Below the pieces are notes generated by a model. The model had not been told where the DNA came from and made no database searches. It saw only the letters and a program-made list of their open reading frames with translations. Made by a program: the position numbers and the translations under genes. A DNA stretch of 64,000 nt from Microbacterium testaceum (GTDB taxonomy: Bacteria > Actinomycetota > Actinomycetes > Actinomycetales > Microbacteriaceae): assembly GCF_003075375.1 (NCBI RefSeq), contig NZ_QDFT01000009.1:1-64000 (forward strand). The letters are read 5' to 3'. Every line of letters begins with the position of its first letter. The stretch's first letter is position 1. Below are positions 1-9,400 of the stretch, piece by piece.

Positions 1-1
1 G

Positions 2-340
2 GGCGATCAGCGCGCGGTGCGGCCGGAGTTCCCGGCATCCCCCGCCCAGGTCGACGACGTCGACGAGGCGATCCTCGAGGCGCACCGCGCGCTGATCGCC
101 CTGCGCCGCCGCAAGGCGTGGCTGTGGCGTGCCCACACCGACGTGATCGAGGTCGCGAACACCGCGATCGCCCTGCGCACCGCCATCGGCGACGACGCCG
201 TGGTGGTCGCCCTGAACATCGGCGACGACCCGGTGACGCTTCCGGCCGCCGACGCCCGCGAGCGCGTCGCGGGCGACGGGAACCTGGTCGACGGGCGCGT
301 CGAGCTCGGGCCGCGCGGGTGGGCGGTGTTCGAGGCCTGA
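2..340 (+). CDS. GH13 alpha-amylase/alpha-glucosidase family, C-terminal part only
   Basis: The window opens inside this gene; 112 in-frame codons are visible before the TGA. They encode the last barrel helix region (ILEAHRALIALRRR) and the small all-beta C-terminal domain (VVALNIGDDPVTLP, then GWAVFEA) typical of GH13 alpha-glucan hydrolases. The catalytic Asp/Glu/Asp lie upstream of the window, so substrate and subfamily cannot be read. A glucan role, such as maltodextrin or sucrose/trehalose-type glucosidase, is family knowledge only. A 68-base gap separates it from the convergent response regulator. Confidence 0.6.
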   Translation, partial: GDQRAVRPEFPASPAQVDDVDEAILEAHRALIALRRRKAWLWRAHTDVIEVANTAIALRTAIGDDAVVVALNIGDDPVTLPAADARERVAGDGNLVDGRVELGPRGWAVFEA

Positions 341-408
341 GCCGGTGAGCCCCGGTCGATGTCGACGGGCTCGACGGCTCCGCGCGCTCCGGCCCCTGAG
401 CCGCGACG

Positions 409-1059
409 TCAGCCGCCCGCGCGGAAGCGGTGCTCGGGCCGTCCCGTGCTGCCGTAGCGCAGGCCCACCTGCACGACGCCCCGCTCGGCAAGAGTGGTCA
501 GGTGACGCTGCGCGGTGGCGCGCGAGACGCCGATGCGTTCGGCCACCTCGGCCGCCGAGGCCTCGTCCGTCCCGAGGGCGGCGAGCACGCTCTGCTCCGT
601 CGTCGACCGCGCCAACGAGGGTCCCTCGCGCTCTCCGCGCATGACGGATGCCGCGCGGTCCACGTCGTCCTGCGACAGGGGCCGCCCCGCGGCGAGCAGG
701 TTGCGATAGCGCGCGAAGCGGTCCAGTCGCTCCGCGAGCACGCGGGTGTCGAACGGCTTCACCAGGTAGGCGAGGGCTCCGGCCGAGAACGCGCGGCGCA
801 CGGTCGCGGCATCCGTCGCCGCCGACAGCACGAAGGCGTCCGCGTCGAGGGAGCGCACGAACTCGATCCCGTCCCCGTCGGGCAGGTAGACGTCGGCCAG
901 CACGAGGTCGGGTGCGTGCGCGGCGACCGCGGCACGCGCTTCACCGATCGTGCGCGCGGGCTCCAGGGCGACGAACCCCGCCCGCGCCGCGACCGCGTCG
1001 CGGTGAAGTCCCGCGACACGGAAATCGTCGTCGACCACCAGGACCCGGATGCCGCTCAC
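409..1059 (-). CDS. CitB/DcuR-type response regulator
   Basis: Cytoplasmic partner of the sensor kinase just upstream. With the GTG start at 1059 the protein has 216 residues. The N-terminal receiver domain shows the acidic cluster VVDDD (10-12), the phospho-acceptor Asp56 (LADVYLP) and Lys101 (LVKPF). The C-terminal third carries a winged helix-turn-helix (AAEVAERIGVSRATAQRHL) as in the CitB/DcuR/DpiA group. The start was chosen because GTG overlaps the kinase stop as GTGA (1056-1059), a translational-coupling arrangement; the frame stays open further upstream, but only inside the kinase gene. It probably controls the divergent citrate transporter at 2886. Confidence 0.88.
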   Translation of the reverse strand: MSGIRVLVVDDDFRVAGLHRDAVAARAGFVALEPARTIGEARAAVAAHAPDLVLADVYLPDGDGIEFVRSLDADAFVLSAATDAATVRRAFSAGALAYLVKPFDTRVLAERLDRFARYRNLLAAGRPLSQDDVDRAASVMRGEREGPSLARSTTEQSVLAALGTDEASAAEVAERIGVSRATAQRHLTTLAERGVVQVGLRYGSTGRPEHRFRAGG

Positions 1060-2693
1060 GCGCCCTCCCCCTCTCGAACCGTCTCGTCCACCCGGCGTCG
1101 CACGCCCGGCAACCGCGCGGCCACGACCGCGCCGTGCCCCGCCCCGCCCGGATCGACGACCCACACCTCGCCGCCGCGGCGTCGCGCGAACTCCCGCGAG
1201 AGCGGCAGGCCGATACCCAGGCCGTGCACGGCGTCGACGTCGTCGCCGCGCTCTCGCGGCGCGAAGATCGCATCGACGTCGTCGATGCCCCCGCCCGAGT
1301 CGGACACGGTCACGACGACCGCGTCGGCATCGTCGAGCACGCTGACCTCCACGGCGCGGGGCGGCGGCGCGGATGCCGCGGCGGTGACCGCGTTGTCGAT
1401 CAGATTCCCGAGCACGGCGACGACGTCCTCGACCTCGTCGATCGGGGTGCGCGAGAACGTGTCGTCGGCGATGCGCAGGACCACCCCGCGCTCGCGGGCC
1501 GACAGCGCCTTGGCCCCCAGGAACGACTGCAGCATCGCGTCGTCGACGAGCTCGATGCCGGGCACGGCCCAGTCGACGGACCCACGGTCCACGAGATCGG
1601 CGAGGAAGGCGCGCGCCTCGTCGACGCGCCCGGCGTCGAGCAGCCCCACGGCGGCGTGCAGACGGTTGGCGTTCTCGTGCCGCTGCACGCGCAGCGCGTC
1701 ACCCATCGCGCGCACGCTGTCGAGGCGCCCCGACAGTGCCATGACGTCGGTGCGGTCGCGCAGCACGGCCACCCGACCCAGGGTCCGCGCACCGCGGCGG
1801 ACCGGGCGCACATCGACGAAGACGACCCGGTCGCCCAGCGGCAGGCCCGCCGAGGAGCCCACCCGCGACAGGGCGGCGGCGACCGCCGGGGGCAAGCCCA
1901 ACGCATCGACCGGGCGGCCCACGGCATCCGTGATCCCCAGCAAACGCTCTGCTGCGGTGGTGCACACGCGCACGATCCCGGCGTCGTCGCACGCGAGGAC
2001 TCCCTCGTCGGCCCCCTCGAGCACGGCGGTCTGCGTCTGCACGAGGGCGACGAGCTCTTCGGGCTGCACCCCCAGGGTCAGGCGCTCGAGGCGGCGACGC
2101 ATCAGCAGGGCGACGACCGCGCCGATCGCCACGGCGAGCGCGACGGCGACCGTGATGCCGCCGACGAGCGCGGGGAGGTCGTCGAAGACGCTCGCCCGCT
2201 CGAAACCGACGCTCACCTCGCCCACCGGCGCACCCCCGTCCGGCGGGGAGATCGGCACCTTGGCGCGCGCCGACTCCCCCAGCGTGCCGGTCTCCCACGT
2301 GACGACCTCGCGACCGGCCAACGCGTCGGCGAAGCTCGTGCTCACGACCTGCCCGAGGCGGTCCGGATCGGGGTGGGCGAGACGGATGCCGTGGTCGTCG
2401 GTGATCACCACGAACAGACCCTGTGTGCGGTTGGTCACGTCGGCGGCGTACTGCTGCAGTGCTCCCCCGCGCAGGTCGGAGGCCGCGGGGGTACCCGGAT
2501 CGGCGGAGTACGCGGTCACGAGCTGGCGGACGTCGGGGGCCTCGGCGACGGAGCGGGCGATGTTCAGCGCGGACGAATCGGCCTCGGCTTTCAGCTGCTG
2601 CACCCCCAGCCAGGCGAAGACCGCCGTGCACACGGCGACGACCACGAGCTGCGTGGCGACCTGGACGACGAGCATCCTCGTGGCGAAACGCAC
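1056..2693 (-). CDS. CitA/DcuS-type sensor histidine kinase
   Basis: Membrane sensor for an external carboxylate, probably citrate from its neighbour. The protein has 545 residues: membrane helix 1 (about 7-30), an extracellular sensing domain (about 30-165), membrane helix 2 (about 174-198), a PAS-like domain (about 215-320), then the Spo0B-like dimerisation helix with His339 (RVQRHENANRLH) and a HATPase_c domain with N box (GNLIDNA, near 430) and G boxes (DSGGGI near 465, HGLGIGLPLS). The GTG at 2693 was chosen because GGAGG (2699-2703) lies five bases upstream; the frame opens further but without a ribosome site. It is followed by its response regulator with a 4-base overlap. Confidence 0.88.
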   Translation of the reverse strand: MRFATRMLVVQVATQLVVVAVCTAVFAWLGVQQLKAEADSSALNIARSVAEAPDVRQLVTAYSADPGTPAASDLRGGALQQYAADVTNRTQGLFVVITDDHGIRLAHPDPDRLGQVVSTSFADALAGREVVTWETGTLGESARAKVPISPPDGGAPVGEVSVGFERASVFDDLPALVGGITVAVALAVAIGAVVALLMRRRLERLTLGVQPEELVALVQTQTAVLEGADEGVLACDDAGIVRVCTTAAERLLGITDAVGRPVDALGLPPAVAAALSRVGSSAGLPLGDRVVFVDVRPVRRGARTLGRVAVLRDRTDVMALSGRLDSVRAMGDALRVQRHENANRLHAAVGLLDAGRVDEARAFLADLVDRGSVDWAVPGIELVDDAMLQSFLGAKALSARERGVVLRIADDTFSRTPIDEVEDVVAVLGNLIDNAVTAAASAPPPRAVEVSVLDDADAVVVTVSDSGGGIDDVDAIFAPRERGDDVDAVHGLGIGLPLSREFARRRGGEVWVVDPGGAGHGAVVAARLPGVRRRVDETVREGEGA

Positions 2694-2885
2694 GCGCACC
2701 TCCGGGGCTCGGCATCGTCGACGTGCGGGGCGAAGCCCGCGAACGCGTGCGCGAAATGCGCAGAACACACGGTACGCGCATAACGCCCCTCAATGCGAGC
2801 AAGCGCGCGCGGTCCACCCCGGCCTGCGTAGTGTCACCGCATCGACGGCGCGTCCCGTGCCGGCATCCCCGACGAAGGAGTCGCG

Positions 2886-4412
2886 ATGACCCCCCTGATC
2901 CTCTCGGCCGAAGCGGTCGAGTACGCGGTGGCTTATACGCCCGCCGACGGCGTGCTCGTCGCCCTCGGCTTCCTCATGGTCCTGTCGTTCATGGCGCTGA
3001 TCATGACCCGCCGCATGACCCCCATGGTCGCCCTGATCGTCGTGCCGACGATCTTCGGCCTCATCGCCGGCGCCGGCTTCGGCCTGGGCGACATGGTGAT
3101 CGACGCGATCGGCAAGATGGCCCCCACGGCCGCCCTGCTGCTGTTCGCGATCATGTACTTCGGCATCATGATCGACGTCGGACTCTTCGATCCGCTCATC
3201 CGCGTGATCACGCGCTTCCTGGGCGACGACCCGGCCAAGATCGTGCTCGGTACGGCGATCCTCGCGGGAGCCGTGTCGCTCGACGGCGACGGATCCACGA
3301 CCTTCATCATCACCACCTCGGCGATGCTGCCGCTGTACCTGCGCCTGGGCATGAGCCCGGTCGTCCTGACCTGCGTCGCGGGTCTGATGAACGGCACGCT
3401 GAACATCGTCCCGTGGGGCGGACCGACCGTTCGCGCCGCGACCGCCCTGGGCCTGCAGCCCACCGACGTCTTCGTTCCGATGATCCCCTCGCTGCTGGCC
3501 GGCCTGGTCGTCGCACTCGCCTTCGCGTGGTTCCTCGGCCTGTCCGAGCGCAAGCGTCTCGCCGGTTCGATCGACACCGCCAAGATCGACGGCCCCGGCG
3601 GCTTCGGACGCCTGGGCGCGCCCAAGATCTTCCGCGGCGCGGAGCACAAGCCCGGCGCCCTCGCGTCGCTGCGCACCGGCAACGTGGTCACCGTCCGCGG
3701 CGGCCAGGGCGCCGTCGCCGCCCCGCAGTTGGTCGAGGCCGCCGACACGGCGATGGCCGACACCATGCTCGACCCCAACCGCGCGACGCTGCGCCCGAAG
3801 CTCATCTGGTTCAACCTCGCCCTGACCGTCGCGGTCATGGTGCTGCTGGTCATGGACCTGTTCCCGCTGGCGTTCGTGTTCATGGTCGGGGCCGCCCTCG
3901 CCCTCATCGTGAACTTCCCCAAGCTGCGCTCGCAGGCCGACGAGATCGTGGCGCACGCTCCGAGCATCGTGGGCGTGGTGTCGATGGTGCTCGCCGCCGG
4001 CGTCCTGGTCGGGGTGCTGAACGGCACCGGCATGGTCTCCGCGATGGCCGACTGGATCACGCAGGTGATCCCCTCGTCGATGGGTCCGTTCCTCGCGGTC
4101 ATCACGGGCGTGCTCTCGATCCCGTTCACGTTCTTCATGTCGAACGACGCGTTCTACTTCGGCATCCTCCCGGTGCTGGCCGAGAGCGCGGCGAACTACG
4201 GCATCGCACCGGTCGAGATGGCCCGCGCCTCGATCACCGGTCAGCCCGTGCACCTGCAGAGCCCGCTGGTGCCGGCGATCCTGCTTCTCGTGTCGCTCGC
4301 CGGGGTCAACCTCGGCGACCACCACAAGAAGGTCCTGTGGCGCGCGACGGTCGTGTCGCTGGTCATGCTGGCGGTCGGCGTGCTCGTGGGGGCGGTGCCG
4401 CTGCTCGGCTGA
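2886..4412 (+). CDS. CitMHS-family citrate:cation symporter
   Basis: A 508-residue, very hydrophobic protein with about 12 membrane segments, of the length and sequence style of the CitMHS family (citrate-Mg2+ or citrate-Ca2+ with H+ symport in Bacillus CitM/CitH). Visible family traits are the long N-terminal hydrophobic block (LVALGFLMVLSFMALIMTRR), a Gly/Asp/Ser-rich loop (SLDGDGSTTFIITTSAML) and the C-terminal HLQSPLVPA stretch. A strong ribosome site (GAAGGAG) precedes the ATG. It is divergent from the CitA/CitB-like pair, which is the usual arrangement for citrate-induced uptake. The transported metal complex cannot be told from sequence. Confidence 0.9.
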   Translation: MTPLILSAEAVEYAVAYTPADGVLVALGFLMVLSFMALIMTRRMTPMVALIVVPTIFGLIAGAGFGLGDMVIDAIGKMAPTAALLLFAIMYFGIMIDVGLFDPLIRVITRFLGDDPAKIVLGTAILAGAVSLDGDGSTTFIITTSAMLPLYLRLGMSPVVLTCVAGLMNGTLNIVPWGGPTVRAATALGLQPTDVFVPMIPSLLAGLVVALAFAWFLGLSERKRLAGSIDTAKIDGPGGFGRLGAPKIFRGAEHKPGALASLRTGNVVTVRGGQGAVAAPQLVEAADTAMADTMLDPNRATLRPKLIWFNLALTVAVMVLLVMDLFPLAFVFMVGAALALIVNFPKLRSQADEIVAHAPSIVGVVSMVLAAGVLVGVLNGTGMVSAMADWITQVIPSSMGPFLAVITGVLSIPFTFFMSNDAFYFGILPVLAESAANYGIAPVEMARASITGQPVHLQSPLVPAILLLVSLAGVNLGDHHKKVLWRATVVSLVMLAVGVLVGAVPLLG

Positions 4413-4429
4413 GTCGGAAGCGACGATGG

Positions 4430-4465
4430 ACGGGGGTCCGGATGCCACGGCATCCGGACCCCCGT
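4430..4465. terminator. Bidirectional terminator hairpin
   Basis: Perfect inverted repeat: ACGGGGGTCCGGATGCC (4430-4446) and its complement (4449-4465), with the loop closing on CACG. It lies between the convergent citrate transporter and DUF4832 gene. The arms contain an inverted pair of the GGATGCC 7-mer that is enriched across the window. Confidence 0.85.
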
Positions 4466-4482
4466 TCTCGTCGGCGTGCCCG

Positions 4483-6168
4483 CTAGGACGGCGTCCGGCG
4501 GCCCCGTCTGCGCCCGATCACCGCGAACGCGGCGCCGGCCGCGAGAAGGAGGACGGCGAGGGTGGCGCCGAGCACGGTCGACGCGGCCCCGGTCTCGGGC
4601 AGGCGGTCGACGGGCGATCCAGGACGACTCGTCGACGGCGTCGACGTCGGGAGGGCGACCGCACCTTCGGCCGGGCCGGTGGGAGCGGGTGACACGCTCG
4701 GACCGCCCGGCGCGGAGGGCGCCGGGGTGGCCGCCCCGACCCGCACCACCTGTCCCAGGTCGTTACGTCCGGTGGAAGCATCCCATGTCCCCAGATTCGC
4801 CAGACGGATGGCGAAGCGGGAGTCAGCGGCGACCGATGGCTCCGCGGCGGGGAGGGCGAGCGAAACGCGATAGTCGCCGGGAGGGACCGTGCCGAGCGGA
4901 ACGTCCAGGGTCACCCTCTGCCCGGCGGCCCAGGTGCGCGCATCGACGGGGACCGGGACGGTGATCTCGCGCTGGGGTCCGCTCAGAACGATTCGGACGG
5001 GACGCGGATTGTACGGCGCCGCCCACCCGTCGTTGCGAAGCGTTATCGACACCATCGCTGCCGGGCCGTCCACCACCCGCGAACTCTCGAGCACGAGACG
5101 ATAGCCGAGTCGCCGCGACACCGCGTCGATGCCGTCCTGTCCCCAGGACTGGAGGACATCTCGGTTGTAGTCCTCGTTGAGGAAGCTGAAGTGGTACCGC
5201 TGCAATTCAGCCGCGGCCGATGGCCATGAGGATCGCGGTGCGTTCACGGCGCAGGTCTCTCCGCCCATCGGCAGGTACTTCGTCTCTTGAGCGAGGTAAT
5301 CCTGGTCGAGTGTCAACGGGTCGGACTGGAAGGTTCCGAAGTCGTCGGGCGATGCCAGGAAGCAGTCGTTGTGATGACCGATACGCGCCGCGTTCGAGCC
5401 ACCCCAGGCCTCGGCCGCGGAGAGCGCACCGGCCGTTCCGCTGGGTCTGTTGAGCGCCCGCTGCTTCGCCAGCATCGTACGCACCTGTACCGCCCGGTTC
5501 GCGGGAAGGGCCGCGAGAAGCGCCTCGACCACTTGCGTGCGCTTCGCCCAGTCCACGTCCGTCACCACCGAGGGGTCCGCCGGGTCGGCGACGAAGTGAT
5601 CCGTGTAGTACCCCTCACCCCATAGCCCGATGAACCCCTGCTGCAGCGCCGCGATGACGTCGGTATTGGCGCGCAGCAGAGGAGTGAGCTGGGAGATGTG
5701 CGCGAGCACGCGCTCGACGGGTGCGTCGCCGTAGGGCGGGACGGGGGGTGCGCCCCCGCCCTGTGCGTAGGCGAAGCGAAGAATGACAGTGACGCCCGCC
5801 GCGCGCGCGACGGCGAAATCCGCGTCGAGGGCGGCGAGTACGACGGGATCGAGATCGGCGCCGACGTAGCGCTCGAGGTAGACGACCCGCAGGATCTGGG
5901 TGACCCCCCGGGCGCGCAGCGCCGTCAGTTCGCCCCGGTCGAGGGGCGTCCACCCCGAGCCGTCGGGGTAGGAATGCGTCTCGGTGTGGTGGTACCAGCC
6001 GCGGGCGGGATTGGCGATGACGGACGGATCTTCGGCGTAGACGACGGTCTTGTCGGATGGCGCCGCCGAACTCGGGAGGACGGGACCGCCGACGACGACA
6101 GCCGCGATCAGACCGACGGCGACAATGACCCGCGCGATACGGGCGGGAGCGGGGATGATGAGGGTCAC
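4483..6168 (-). CDS. Secreted DUF4874/DUF4832 protein with LPETG wall anchor
   Basis: A 561-residue surface protein. It has an N-terminal signal peptide (about 1-36, ending SSAA), then a TIM-barrel-like region beginning NPARGWYHHTETHS with conserved stretches (ILRVVYLERYVG, FIGLWGEGYY), characteristic of DUF4874 followed by DUF4832. After a Pro/Ser/Thr linker come LPETG, a membrane helix and an Arg-rich tail (RRRGRR), a canonical sortase signal. The GTG start is preceded by AGGAG five bases away. The family's biochemical role is not established; the barrel fold and the neighbouring GH43 suggest a carbohydrate target (inference). Confidence 0.82.
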   Translation of the reverse strand: MTLIIPAPARIARVIVAVGLIAAVVVGGPVLPSSAAPSDKTVVYAEDPSVIANPARGWYHHTETHSYPDGSGWTPLDRGELTALRARGVTQILRVVYLERYVGADLDPVVLAALDADFAVARAAGVTVILRFAYAQGGGAPPVPPYGDAPVERVLAHISQLTPLLRANTDVIAALQQGFIGLWGEGYYTDHFVADPADPSVVTDVDWAKRTQVVEALLAALPANRAVQVRTMLAKQRALNRPSGTAGALSAAEAWGGSNAARIGHHNDCFLASPDDFGTFQSDPLTLDQDYLAQETKYLPMGGETCAVNAPRSSWPSAAAELQRYHFSFLNEDYNRDVLQSWGQDGIDAVSRRLGYRLVLESSRVVDGPAAMVSITLRNDGWAAPYNPRPVRIVLSGPQREITVPVPVDARTWAAGQRVTLDVPLGTVPPGDYRVSLALPAAEPSVAADSRFAIRLANLGTWDASTGRNDLGQVVRVGAATPAPSAPGGPSVSPAPTGPAEGAVALPTSTPSTSRPGSPVDRLPETGAASTVLGATLAVLLLAAGAAFAVIGRRRGRRTPS

Positions 6169-6418
6169 GGGGTCTCCTGAGCCGGGTGCGGTCGTGTCCT
6201 CGGGAGAACCCGCTGACCCTGAACTTTCTCACCGTCCTCCTCAGCGGTTCGACGGGCGGGCGTCCACCCTTTCGGGGTGAGGTCGGCAGGCCTTGCATTC
6301 TCCGTCCGCCCGCGTCGGATGTCCGCCTCCGTCGCCGCGGGCGGGTGCACCTTCTTCACCCCGTTCCTCATCTTCTGGTCAGCTCCGCTTCGCCCGCACG
6401 TCTGCCCCGCAGAGCGAC
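6169..6418. other. Intergenic, upstream of the DUF4832 gene
   Basis: About 250 bases without a supported gene. It should contain the leftward promoter of the DUF4832 gene. I see a small hairpin near 6265-6282 (CACCC/GGGGTG) but no convincing operator; none of the three LacI operator types occurs here. Confidence 0.4.
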
Positions 6419-6460
6419 GATGCCGGCGCCGCACCCCCGGAAGGGTGCGACGCCGGCATC
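6419..6460 (-). terminator. Terminator of the GH43 gene
   Basis: Stem-loop just past the GH43 stop (leftward): GATGCCGGCG (6419-6428) pairs with CGCCGGCATC (6451-6460) and, after one mismatch, CGCACCC (6430-6436) with GGGTGCG (6443-6449). The loop is 6 bases. There is no strong T-run, so termination strength is uncertain. Confidence 0.7.
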
Positions 6461-6471
6461 TTGTCGGCGGA

Positions 6472-9400
6472 TCAGGCCGCGGCGCGGCGCGGGCGGCGCA
6501 TCGCCCACAGGGCTCCGCCGGCGACCAGCAGCGACGCCGCGAGCAGGCCGGCACCCAGCGGCGCCTGCGCGCCGGTGGCGGCCAGCTGGCCCTTGGCGAC
6601 GACCGTGATCCCGAGGTGCGGGAGCTCGGTGGCGTCGGCGCGGAATACGACGATCGAGTGCGCACCCGCGGGCAGGTTGCCCGGGATCTGCACCGAGAAC
6701 GTCACGCGTCCGTTGGCGTCGGCGGCCGGGATCCCCGCGATGCGGATCGGGTCGCTTCGCAGCTCCGCCCGGATCTGCTCGCCGGCCTGCAGACCGGTGA
6801 CGGTGACGATGACCGTCCCACCGCGCTCGACCGTCGAGGTCGAGGCCGCGACGACCGGGCCCGTCGACGCGGCCGAGGGCGACGCCGACGCGGTCGGGTT
6901 CGCCGTCGGGCTGGCCGTCGGGCTCACGGTCGGATTCGCCGTCGGGCTCACGGTCGGGTTCGCCGTCGGACTGGCCGTCGGGCTCGCGGTCGGGCTGGCC
7001 GTCGGGCTCACGGTCGGGCTGGCCGTCGGATTCGCCGTCGGGCTCGCGGTCGGGCTCGCGGTCGGGCTGGCCGTGGGGCTGGCCGTCGGCTGAGGCGTCG
7101 CGGGCACCTCGCGCGGGGCGACACTCGTCAGCGTCGGCGTCACGGGCTGGAACAGTCCGTCGGCGCCGATGGTGACGCGGTCGATCGTCGTCTCGCGGTT
7201 GGTGCCGTTGCCGCCGGGGATCGCGAAGCGGTGGTAGGCGATGTACCACTCGTCCGTGCCGGGCACGTTGATGATCGAGCTGTGCGCCGTGCCGAGGATG
7301 CCCTGTGACGGGTCCTTCTGCAGGAGCAGGCCGTGGAAGGTCCACGGTCCGTTGACGCTCGTGGACGTGGCGTATCCGACGCGGTAGTCGGGCGAACCGG
7401 TGTCGTCGATCGAGTACGTCAGGTGATACAGACCGTCGCGGTAGTTCATGAAGAGCCCCTCGCGGAATTCGGGCAGACCATCGATCCGCTTGATCGTGCC
7501 CGCCTTGATGCTCTTCATGTCGTCCGCGAGCTCACCGTAGACGGGGCTGCCGTTGCCCCAGAACAGGTAGTACTTGCCCGTCTGGGGGTCCTTGAAGGCC
7601 GCCGGGTCGATCGCCTGACCGCTGTTGACGCTCTCGCCGTTGGTGATCATCGGCTGCGCTTCCGCAGTGAACGGCCCCTCGGGGCTGTCGGCCACGGCGA
7701 CACCGATCATCTTGCGGTTCGCGTTCGGTTCGTGACCGCTGAAGTAGAAGTAGTACTTCCCGCCCTTCTCGGTGATGGTCGGCGCCCACGCGTTGCCGGT
7801 CGCCCACGCAACGTTGCCGTTGGCGCCGTCGAGGGTGAGGAACGGCTTGTCCGACCGCGTCCAGTCGACGAGGTTCTTCGACTTCCAGACGTAGAAGGTG
7901 TTGCCGCCCCAGCCCGGGGTGCCGTCGGTCGTGGCGTAGATGTAGTACGTGTCACCGAACACCGCGATGTTCGGGTCGGCGTACAGCCCCGGCAGCACCG
8001 GGCTCTTCATCTCGACCGCCTTGAGCGTCCACACCACGTCCGCCTTGCCGTCCGTCTTGAGCGTGACCGTCATGGGCGTGCTCAGGTTGCGGACGGTGCC
8101 GGATGCCGGGGTGGCCGTCGTGCCCGTGGCCGTTGCGAATGTCGGACGCAGCGTCGTCAGGTCGGTACCCGGCTTGACGGGGAACGTCACGGTGCGGTTG
8201 GCGGTGTCGACGAGGGGAGCGACCTTGAGCGCCGAGGGGTCCTGCAGGCTGATGTCGCCCAGGATCTCGGGGTTCCCCGACTGCTCGACGACTTCCTGCG
8301 GGCTCAGCGCGCGGTTGAAGAGCGCGAAGTCGCGCATCTGACCGCGGAAGAGGTTGTCGGCGTTGTACACCGACCTGCCCAGGTAGTTCGCCAGGGTCGA
8401 ACCCCCGCCGATGTCGCCGGGACGCACGGTCACGTTGGTGTTCTCGGCGACCTGCTGGCCGTCGAGGTACAGGCGGGCCGTGCTGCCCTTCAGGGTGTAG
8501 GTGAGGTGGACCCACTGGCCGCGCGGCAGAGCCGCTCCGGCCGTGGCGTTCTGCTCGCCCGTCCAGTTGCCCGTGGTCAGGGCGCCCCGGTACTGACCGT
8601 CACCCGTCGAGAACAGGTAGCCGTTGCCCTCGCCGTTGCCCCCGGTGTTGCCGAACCCGTAGAGGAAGTAGGGGTTCCGCTGGGCGGGGTCGATGCGCAG
8701 CTCGGTCTCGACGGTGAAGTCGTTCATGCCCACCAGGACGTTGTCCGGCAGATCGACGTAGTCGTCGGTCCCATCGAAGGTCAGCGCGCCACCGGCGAAC
8801 GTCGCTCCGCCCTGCACCTGCGCGTCACGTCCCGCTCCCGAGCGGTCGTGAAGAACCGCGCCGGGCGCATCGGTGAAGTCGTAGTGCAGGATCTCCCCGT
8901 TCGCGTTGGCCTGCAGCGGCTGCGGCAGGTTGGCGCGCAGCGCGGCGAGCTCGGCTGCCGTCACCGGCATGACCGTTCCGTGACGCGGGCTGGCGGGCAG
9001 ACGGTAGGTGGCCGGCACCTGCCAGTTCGGGTCGGCGATGTCGGTGGTGGCCAGCGGGATGTATCCGCGTCCGCCGTACTCGTCGACGAAGAGGTAGTAC
9101 TTGTCGCCGTTGACGTCGCCCGGGTTGGCCTTGAAGATGCTGGGACCCTCGACCGCTCCCGTACCGGCGTTGCGGCCGATGCACGAGGTGACGCTCTTCC
9201 ACTGGTCCAGCGGCGCCGTCAGCACGGGCGAACTCTCCTGGATGATGTCGCTGCACCCGGTGGTGCCGGCGCCCTCGTCCTTGGTGAAGCGCTGGTAGAC
9301 GCCGTCGGCCTTGATGACGGTGGAGTCGATGCGCGACATCCCGTCCTGCCAGATCTTCGTGTCGCTGAACGTCACGAAGTCGCGCGTGGTCGCGTACAGC

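Noticed and set aside
2694-2885. Riboswitch before the citrate transporter
   Set aside because: Only a good ribosome site and a possible -10 (TAGTGT); no known riboswitch core could be recognised.
430-2889. Long + strand open frame opposite the two-component genes
   Set aside because: Low-complexity Arg/Ser/Thr/Pro translation, antisense to clear kinase and regulator domains; a GC-rich shadow.
6889-7093. Tandem repeats resembling a CRISPR array
   Set aside because: 12-base units without spacers, in frame, encoding a Pro-Thr linker; no cas genes in the window.
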